Positions 58,748 through 64,000 of a DNA stretch of 64,000 nt are shown piece by piece; within the stretch, counting starts at the first letter, position 1, and every line of letters begins with the position of its first letter. The notes beneath the pieces were generated by a model, which had not been told where the DNA came from, did no database searches, and worked only from the letters and a program-made list of their open reading frames with translations. Both the position numbers and the translations under genes were made by a program. The stretch comes from Pseudomonadota bacterium. GTDB lineage: Bacteria > Pseudomonadota > Alphaproteobacteria > Sphingomonadales > Sphingomonadaceae. The stretch spans positions 248,001 through 312,000 of the forward strand of contig JAEWZX010000030.1 in assembly GCA_023394965.1 (NCBI GenBank), written 5' to 3'.

Positions 58748-59833
58748 TCACTCCGGGTGCGCCCCTTTGTCGCTGACTGTCGTCGCGGTGATGGTATCAA
58801 GGTTCGAAAGAAAGTCGTTCTGCGATGTCGACTTCAGCCGCGCCAGAACAGCCGTCGAGCAGCCCAGTGCCTTGATATGGTCTGCAATAAGGGGGTTTTC
58901 CTGCACAGGGGCCAGAACATAGGGAAACAGCACACCATAATCAGGGCACCAGTTCCGTTTCGGAACCATGGCCGCGCGTTCATCCAGTAAACGGACGACC
59001 GCCGCCACATCCTTCCGATTGGCAACAAAATAGAGCTTCAGGTCGAGCATATCGACCGCGGCGAACCGCATGCCCTGCGGCGCCTCGCCCAAATAGGCGC
59101 GATATCGATCCACCATATCTTCGGCATATCCGAGATCGCCGTTCCTTATCGCATCCTTTACGATGGCTTCGGTATGCCGTGAAAAAGCCCACCCGTTCCG
59201 GGCCCCATCCGGGCGCGTCAGCAATGGGCGCGCACGCTCCAGCATTTTTCGCGCGTCACTGCGCGTCCCCAAGCGGAGCAAAAGGTCGCTCCGCTTGGCG
59301 AGAGCAAAGGCCAGTCGGAAATCCCGGTCATACCCTCCTACGGAACCAATCGCCGCAATCTGCCGCTCGTTCGCGGCAAGGGCATCCTCCATTCGTCCTT
59401 CATCGGCCAGCAATTCGGCCTGCACCGCATATGTTTTCATCAAGATATATGTCTGCAACGGCCATTGCGGTGCGCCGATCATATCGATCAGCCGTTCTGC
59501 GTGATCCAGGGCCAGGCGTCGGTTGGCCTGCGGGTCTCCCGATGGCTCCTGCGCCGCAAAATCCAGCAGCAGAAACTGCTGATAGGCCTGCAGCAGCGGG
59601 AAACAGGTCAGCGCTGTTTCTTCAATCCTGCTTTCATCCTCTTCGGCGCAACTCGTTACATCTCCACGCTGCTCGACCGGAATGTCATACTTCATGATGG
59701 GCAGATCGCTCCACTCCAGCAGTGTTTGCCCGGCGGCAGGCGGCTCTGACGGAAAGGACATCTGCGCGGACGTCGGTGTGCCAAGAAAAGCCAGTGCGCC
59801 CAATGCTGCGGCGGCTTGTTGAAGGGCAGACAT
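58748..59833 (-). CDS. Exported helical-repeat (TPR-like) protein of unknown function
   Basis: 361 residues. Hydrophobic leader MSALQQAAAALGALAFLGTP followed by PTSAQ cleavage site. The mature protein is mostly helical pairs (RRLALDHAERLIDMIGAPQW, AVQAELLADEGRMEDALAAN, ARKMLERARPLLTRPDGA) suggesting degenerate TPR repeats for protein contacts. No catalytic motif. Monocistronic by layout, divergent from the membrane protein at 60017. Confidence 0.7.
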   Translation of the reverse strand: MSALQQAAAALGALAFLGTPTSAQMSFPSEPPAAGQTLLEWSDLPIMKYDIPVEQRGDVTSCAEEDESRIEETALTCFPLLQAYQQFLLLDFAAQEPSGDPQANRRLALDHAERLIDMIGAPQWPLQTYILMKTYAVQAELLADEGRMEDALAANERQIAAIGSVGGYDRDFRLAFALAKRSDLLLRLGTRSDARKMLERARPLLTRPDGARNGWAFSRHTEAIVKDAIRNGDLGYAEDMVDRYRAYLGEAPQGMRFAAVDMLDLKLYFVANRKDVAAVVRLLDERAAMVPKRNWCPDYGVLFPYVLAPVQENPLIADHIKALGCSTAVLARLKSTSQNDFLSNLDTITATTVSDKGAHPE

Positions 59834-60016
59834 GAGTTTTGCCTATCGCGTTTTGCAGATTCAGGCCAGTGCCGCGCCAATATCAGACCGCCCGATGGTA
59901 CGGTGCCCCATTCCCGGCATCCTTGACTTTGCAGGCCGCAAGCCGCAGCCGGATGGAAACTGAAGACGTCATATTCCCCTGCCCTTGCGGGGTTGCAAAG
60001 CAGGTATTGGAACAGC

Positions 60017-60277
60017 GTGAACGGCTATCTCGACATCTATACTGCGGTGGGCTTCGTCGGCATGGCCTGCATCATAGGTGCCTATGGATACCTCACCTGG
60101 AAAGATGATCCCAATCCCTTCATCCTTCATACCACCAATCTAACCGGTGCAGCGCTCCTGACCGTGTCGCTGCTCGTTCACACCAATTGGCCCAGCCTCG
60201 TACTCGAAGGCTTCTGGGCCGCGATCGCCATCTGGGGCCTGGCAAAGGCTGCCCGTGCGCGCAGGAGCAAAACATGA
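60017..60277 (+). CDS. CBU_0592-type small membrane protein
   Basis: 86 residues from GTG (MNGYLDIYTAVGFVGMACII). Three hydrophobic segments: FVGMACIIGAYGYLTW, LTGAALLTVSLLVHT and LVLEGFWAAIAIWGLA; the order and the N-P-F-I-L-H-T-T-N-L loop fit the CBU_0592 family of unknown function. Overlaps cmk by ATGA, so both are co-translated. Confidence 0.8.
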   Translation: MNGYLDIYTAVGFVGMACIIGAYGYLTWKDDPNPFILHTTNLTGAALLTVSLLVHTNWPSLVLEGFWAAIAIWGLAKAARARRSKT

Positions 60278-60909
60278 TTATCGCCGTCGACGGACCGACC
60301 GCTTCCGGCAAGGGCACCATCGCCAAGGCGCTCGCCGCGCATTTCGGGCTGCCCCATCTCGATACCGGACTGCTCTATCGCGCAGTCGGGCGGCAGGTAT
60401 TTCTCGATGGCGGCGATCCGGACGATGGGGGAGACGCTTTGGCGGGATGCGCTTTTCCCGATAGCCTGCTGGACGATCCCCATCTGCGCGACGAAGAAAC
60501 CGGAGGACTGGCGAGCCGTGTTTCGATCCACCCCGCCGTGCGGCAGGCGCTTTTTGAACGCCAGCGCAGCTTTGCCACCCAGTCGGGCGGCGCAGTCCTC
60601 GACGGGCGCGATATCGGGACGGTCATCGCACCGGAGGCAGAAGCCAAGCTATTCGTTACCGCAAGCGTGGAAGCGCGCGCCCAGCGCCGTTTCCTCGAGA
60701 TGCGCGAGCGCGGGGCAGGCGTAACGCTGCTGGAAATCCAGGACGATCTGCGCCGCCGCGACGAACGCGACCGTAACCGCGCAGTCGCCCCGCTGACACC
60801 CGCCCCTGATGCGGTGGTGATCGACACCAGCCCGCTCGACCGTGACGAAGCCATAGCCGCGGCCATCGCAGCGGTGGAACAGTGCCGCTCGCGCCCGAAC
60901 AGCGGATGA
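60274..60909 (+). CDS. cmk: Cytidylate kinase
   Basis: 211 residues. ATP loop IIAVDGPTASGKGTIAKAL, DTGLLYRAVG, GRDIGTVIAPEAEAKLFVTA and RRRDERDRNRAVAPL. Phosphorylates CMP and dCMP. ATG 60274 has GCAGGAG upstream; the longer frame was rejected. In many proteobacteria aroA-cmk-rpsA adjoin; here a MarR-GNAT gene separates cmk from rpsA. Confidence 0.95.
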   Translation: MIIAVDGPTASGKGTIAKALAAHFGLPHLDTGLLYRAVGRQVFLDGGDPDDGGDALAGCAFPDSLLDDPHLRDEETGGLASRVSIHPAVRQALFERQRSFATQSGGAVLDGRDIGTVIAPEAEAKLFVTASVEARAQRRFLEMRERGAGVTLLEIQDDLRRRDERDRNRAVAPLTPAPDAVVIDTSPLDRDEAIAAAIAAVEQCRSRPNSG

Positions 60910-60953
60910 TCGGGGCTTCCGGCAGCGCGGCGAAATAAGCCAGAACGGCCGCC

Positions 60954-61019
60954 GGAAAAGCCGGCCAAGACCGGCTTTCCCAACGCAGTACTGCCGGTTC
61001 TGGACCCAGGCAGTACCGG
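60954..61019. repeat. Nested palindromes after cmk
   Basis: GGAAAAGCCGG / CCGGCTTTCC (60954-60980, one bulge), a 10-bp palindrome GCAGTACTGC (60985-60994), and GTACTGCC / GGCAGTAC (60988-61016). No T run follows, so it is not a standard terminator; it could be a repeat element or structured 3' end. Confidence 0.45.
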
Positions 61020-61073
61020 CTCGGTTCGCGTAACGGCCTGGCTGTTCACGCCTCCTTGCCTTTCCAGAAGGTC

Positions 61074-61100
61074 TTATATATCGGGTTATATATCGCGTTA
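61074..61100. promoter_or_regulatory. Direct-repeat operator candidate before the MarR-GNAT gene
   Basis: TTATATATCG occurs at 61074-61083 and 61086-61095, 12 bp apart, followed by a partial third CGTTAT, ending about 15 bp before the start codon. The AT-rich dyad-like repeats suit autoregulation by the MarR domain. Confidence 0.5.
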
Positions 61101-61113
61101 TGGAGAATTGAAA

Positions 61114-62061
61114 ATGGATGTCGTTGCACAAATGGGCCCGGCATTTCTGGGCAGCCGACTGAAAAGGCTGGGCGAACGAATGCAGGCGGGGGCATCTGCG
61201 GTGATCGTGGAAGCCGGCGTACCGCTCCAGCCGGGGCATATGGCGGCGATGGCTGCCCTGCGGACTGGCCCCAAGACGGTGGGCCAGATCGCCGAAGCCG
61301 CCGGGACCAGTCAGCCGGGCATGACGCGCACGATCGGTCAGCTGAAAAAGCTCGGTCTCGCCGAAGACCGTCCGTGCGAAGACCAGCGCAGCCGAATTAT
61401 CGCCCTTACCCCTGATGGCGAGCGTATGGGCGCAATCATCGCCCGAGAGGTCTGGCCGCGCGTGGGCGCCGCGGCACAGGAACTGATCGAAGGCTTCGAA
61501 ACAGATTTTCTCGACCAGCTGGCCGCCATCGAAAAGGCGCTCGCCGAGGCCTCGATTGCCGAGCGTGCGGCCAAGCTTGCTCCGCCCCCGCTGACCATCC
61601 GCGAATTCAGCCCCGACCTCGCCCACCATTTCAACGCCATCAACCGGAGCTGGATCGAGGCCATGTTCACACTCGAGCCGACCGACCGTGACGTGCTCGA
61701 AAATCCCCAGCAACGCATCGTAGATCCCGGTGGGGTCATCCTGTTCGTCGAAGCCGCAGGGCTCGGCATCGTCGGCACCTGCGCGTTGCAAAAGACCGGT
61801 CCCGCCACCTATGAACTGACCAAGATGGGCGTCCGCGAGAGCGCCCGAGGATTGAAGGCGGGCGAATTCCTGCTCGGCCAAGCGATAGCCAGAGCGCGCG
61901 ATCTCGGCGCGGAAACGCTCTATCTGCTGACCAGTCGCAAATGCGCCGCCGCCATCCATCTCTATGAAAAGAACGGCTTCGCCCATGATGCGCAAATCAT
62001 GGCGACCTACGGCGCGCGCTACGAGCGGTGTGACGTGGCCATGCGCTATATCGGCGATTAG
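61114..62061 (+). CDS. MarR HTH / GNAT acetyltransferase fusion protein
   Basis: 315 residues. Residues about 1-140 are a MarR-type winged helix (VGQIAEAAGTSQPGMTRTIG, EDQRSRIIALTPDGERM). Residues about 165-315 are a GNAT domain (EFSPDLAHHFNAINRSWIE, VGTCALQK, MGVRESARGLKAGEFLLGQA with the acetyl-CoA loop, and LYEKNGFAHD). Such fusions are common; the effector or substrate is unknown. ATG 61114 has TGGAG 8 bases upstream. Inserted between cmk and rpsA. Confidence 0.9.
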   Translation: MDVVAQMGPAFLGSRLKRLGERMQAGASAVIVEAGVPLQPGHMAAMAALRTGPKTVGQIAEAAGTSQPGMTRTIGQLKKLGLAEDRPCEDQRSRIIALTPDGERMGAIIAREVWPRVGAAAQELIEGFETDFLDQLAAIEKALAEASIAERAAKLAPPPLTIREFSPDLAHHFNAINRSWIEAMFTLEPTDRDVLENPQQRIVDPGGVILFVEAAGLGIVGTCALQKTGPATYELTKMGVRESARGLKAGEFLLGQAIARARDLGAETLYLLTSRKCAAAIHLYEKNGFAHDAQIMATYGARYERCDVAMRYIGD

Positions 62062-62447
62062 CGCGCGTCCTGCTGCGAAACCGCTTTCCTACAGCACGCC
62101 GCACGGGTCATGCTTCAGGACATGACTCGCACCGCGCCCTGCCCCGCAGACTTTGGCCGTTTCCGGGTCATTCTGGCCCACTGCGCTTTTTTGCTTCTGG
62201 ACAGTGTAACATGCGGTCCATGTCTCCCCGGCGCTGGTGCAATTTGCTTGCTTTTCCCCCGCGTTTCCCCTAGGCGCGCGCCCGTTCTCGCAATCTCCCG
62301 ATTGAAAGGACCCGTTGGGCGGCATTCGGCTTCCAGCGGCATCGGCCCTCTTGCCCCGTTGGCCTGCGTAATGGTGCGCAGAGACGGGTAAAGACCCCGG
62401 GAAAACCGGTGGCCGGTAGCAAAACGAACGTTAGGACTACTCAACAT
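62062..62447. other. 386-bp spacer and rpsA leader
   Basis: No gene recognised. The first 150 bp are mixed; a T-rich tract (CGCTTTTTTGCTTC) near 62190 may close the preceding gene. The rpsA promoter and leader must lie in the rest. No RNA family can be assigned by eye. Confidence 0.35.
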
Positions 62448-64000
62448 ATGGCAACTGCAGCCAATCCCACTCGCGATGATTTCGCGAAAATGCTCGACGA
62501 GCAGCTCGGCGGCGCCGGCGACGAAGGCTTCGAAGGCCGCGTCGTAAAGGGCACCGTCACCGCCATCGAAAACGGTATGGCACACATCGATGTTGGCCTG
62601 AAAAGCGAAGGCCGCGTCGATCTCAAGGAATTCCAGCGCTCCGAAACCGAAACCGCGCCCGGCGTCGGTGACGAAGTCGAAGTGTTTGTCGACCGCGTCG
62701 AAAACGCCGAAGGCGAAGCGATGCTCAGCCGCGACCGCGCCCGCCGCGAAGCCGCCTGGGACAAGCTTGAAAGCGAATTCGGTGAAGGCAAGCGCGTCGA
62801 AGGCCGCATCTTCGGCCGCGTCAAGGGTGGCTTCACCGTCGATCTCGACGGTGCCGTGGCCTTCCTGCCCGGTTCGCAGGTCGACATCCGCCCCGTGCGC
62901 GACGTTACCCCGCTGATGGACATGGCGCAGCCGTTCCAGATCCTCAAGATGGACCGCCGCCGCGGTAACATCGTCGTTTCGCGCCGCGCGGTTCTTGAAG
63001 AAACCCGCGCCGAACAGCGCAGCGAGCTGATCGACAAGCTGGCTGAAGGCGAAGTGATCGACGGTGTCGTCAAGAACATCACCGATTACGGTGCATTCGT
63101 CGACCTCGGCGGTATCGACGGCCTGCTGCATGTCACCGACATGAGCTACAAGCGCGTCAACCACCCCAGCGAAATGATCGAAATCGGCCAGACCGTGACC
63201 GTCCAGATCATCCGCATCAACGAAGATACGCAGCGCATCAGCCTCGGCATGAAGCAGCTCGAATCGGATCCGTGGGATGGCGTCGCTGCCAAGTACCCGG
63301 TCGGCATGAAGATGACGGGTACCGTCACCAACATCACCGAATACGGTGCATTCGTCGAAATCGAACCGGGCATCGAAGGCCTGGTCCACGTTTCGGAAAT
63401 GAGCTGGACCAAGAAGAACGTCCACCCGGGCAAGATCGTTTCGACCTCGCAGGAAGTCGAAGTCATGGTCCTGGAAGTCGACAGCGAAAAGCGTCGCATC
63501 AGCCTCGGCCTCAAGCAGGCTCAGCGCAATCCCTGGGAAGAGTTCGCCGAAAAGCACCCGATTGGCTCGAAGGTCGAAGGCGAAGTCAAGAACGCCACCG
63601 AATTCGGTCTGTTCATCGGCCTCGATGGCGATGTGGACGGCATGGTCCACATGTCCGACATCGCATGGGGCATCTCGGGTGAAGACGCCCTCGCCCTGCA
63701 CCGCAAGGGCGAGCAGGTCGAAGCCGTCGTTCTCGACGTCGACACCGACAAGGAACGCATCAGCCTCGGCATGAAGCAGCTCGAAAAGGGTGCGCCGACC
63801 GAAGCAGGTGCCTCGGGCAGCCTGCGCAAGGGCGAAACCGTCACCGTTACCGTTCTCGAAGTCCGCGATGGCGGCCTCGAAGTTCAGGTTGGCGAAGACG
63901 GCGCGACCGGCTTCATCAAGCGCAGCGACCTTGGCCGCGACCGCGACGAACAGCGCCCCGACCGTTTCCAGGTCGGTGGCAAGGTCGACGCAATGGTCAC
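62448..64000 (+). CDS. rpsA: 30S ribosomal protein S1, cut by window edge
   Basis: 517 codons visible, continuing off the right edge. ATG 62448. At least five S1 repeats are recognisable by the recurring GxVxxxxxxGAFVxL and HVSE/HMSD pattern: VTAIENGMAHIDVGL, GRVKGGFTVDLDGAVAFLPG, KNITDYGAFVDLGGIDGLLH, TNITEYGAFVEIEPGIEGLV, KNATEFGLFIGLDGDVDGMV. Binds mRNA leaders on the 30S subunit. Confidence 0.97.
   Translation, partial: MATAANPTRDDFAKMLDEQLGGAGDEGFEGRVVKGTVTAIENGMAHIDVGLKSEGRVDLKEFQRSETETAPGVGDEVEVFVDRVENAEGEAMLSRDRARREAAWDKLESEFGEGKRVEGRIFGRVKGGFTVDLDGAVAFLPGSQVDIRPVRDVTPLMDMAQPFQILKMDRRRGNIVVSRRAVLEETRAEQRSELIDKLAEGEVIDGVVKNITDYGAFVDLGGIDGLLHVTDMSYKRVNHPSEMIEIGQTVTVQIIRINEDTQRISLGMKQLESDPWDGVAAKYPVGMKMTGTVTNITEYGAFVEIEPGIEGLVHVSEMSWTKKNVHPGKIVSTSQEVEVMVLEVDSEKRRISLGLKQAQRNPWEEFAEKHPIGSKVEGEVKNATEFGLFIGLDGDVDGMVHMSDIAWGISGEDALALHRKGEQVEAVVLDVDTDKERISLGMKQLEKGAPTEAGASGSLRKGETVTVTVLEVRDGGLEVQVGEDGATGFIKRSDLGRDRDEQRPDRFQVGGKVDAMV

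Noticed and set aside
62115..63701. A 528-codon frame antisense to rpsA
   Set aside because: Its Phe/Asp-rich repeats are the reverse image of the S1 repeats.

Overview
The window is 64 kb of GC-rich alphaproteobacterial chromosome. Gene order and several family-level markers (DUF6481 protein beside lepA, the FYDLN acid-domain protein, a class II EPSP synthase, the ffh-rpsP-rimM-trmD-rplS and rpsF-rpsR-rplI clusters) suggest Sphingomonadales, most likely an Erythrobacter/Altererythrobacter-like genus. This placement is inference from protein character; no search was run. Almost all of it is housekeeping DNA, with two places that look transferred.

Layout. 1-7.8 kb: partial FAD oxidase, SDR, CinA-type amidohydrolase, ligA, recN, a membrane diguanylate cyclase and bamD. 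7.9-11.4 kb: proline synthesis (proB divergent from proC-proA), separated by an AT-rich spacer. 11.5-14.9 kb: accessory patch with an HTH protein with a probably frameshifted tail, a REP-like repeat, a truncated gene end, an orphan Mrr-type restriction endonuclease, and a decayed piece of a lepA 3' end. 14.9-25.6 kb: DUF6481, lepA, then a rightward run of ferredoxin reductase, PHA synthase, PHA depolymerase-like hydrolase, MFS carrier, D-aminoacylase-like amidohydrolase and quinone oxidoreductase. 25.6-33 kb: an orphan foreign-looking ORF, dnaN, fabG and fabD with a small mobile element between them, an S66 carboxypeptidase divergent from a Mur ligase (muropeptide recycling), and DUF808. 33-41.6 kb: rpsF-rpsR-rplI, AMP nucleosidase, three small exported proteins, SIMPL protein, rimK with its retropepsin-like partner, and an M2 peptidase. 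41.7-51 kb: alpha/beta hydrolase, marR-emrA-emrB efflux operon, asd with a lipoprotein gene, an amino-acid permease coupled to a dipeptidyl peptidase IV. 51-56.3 kb: rplS, trmD, two inserted genes, rimM, rpsP, ffh, tRNA-Ala. 56.4-64 kb: FYDLN protein, aroA, two exported proteins, a small membrane protein, cmk, a MarR-GNAT fusion and the start of rpsA.

The most notable signal is at 28321-28770. A GxxExxY gene is bracketed by 29-bp inverted repeats (27 of 29 match) and by an exact 5-bp duplication (TCAAT). The insert splits fabD from fabG. Removing it with one TCAAT copy restores a seamless fabD-stop / fabG-ribosome-site junction. It therefore looks like a 450-bp mobile unit whose only gene is a GxxExxY protein of unknown function. 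The second signal is the Mrr endonuclease patch, which ends in a degenerate lepA fragment that differs from the resident lepA.
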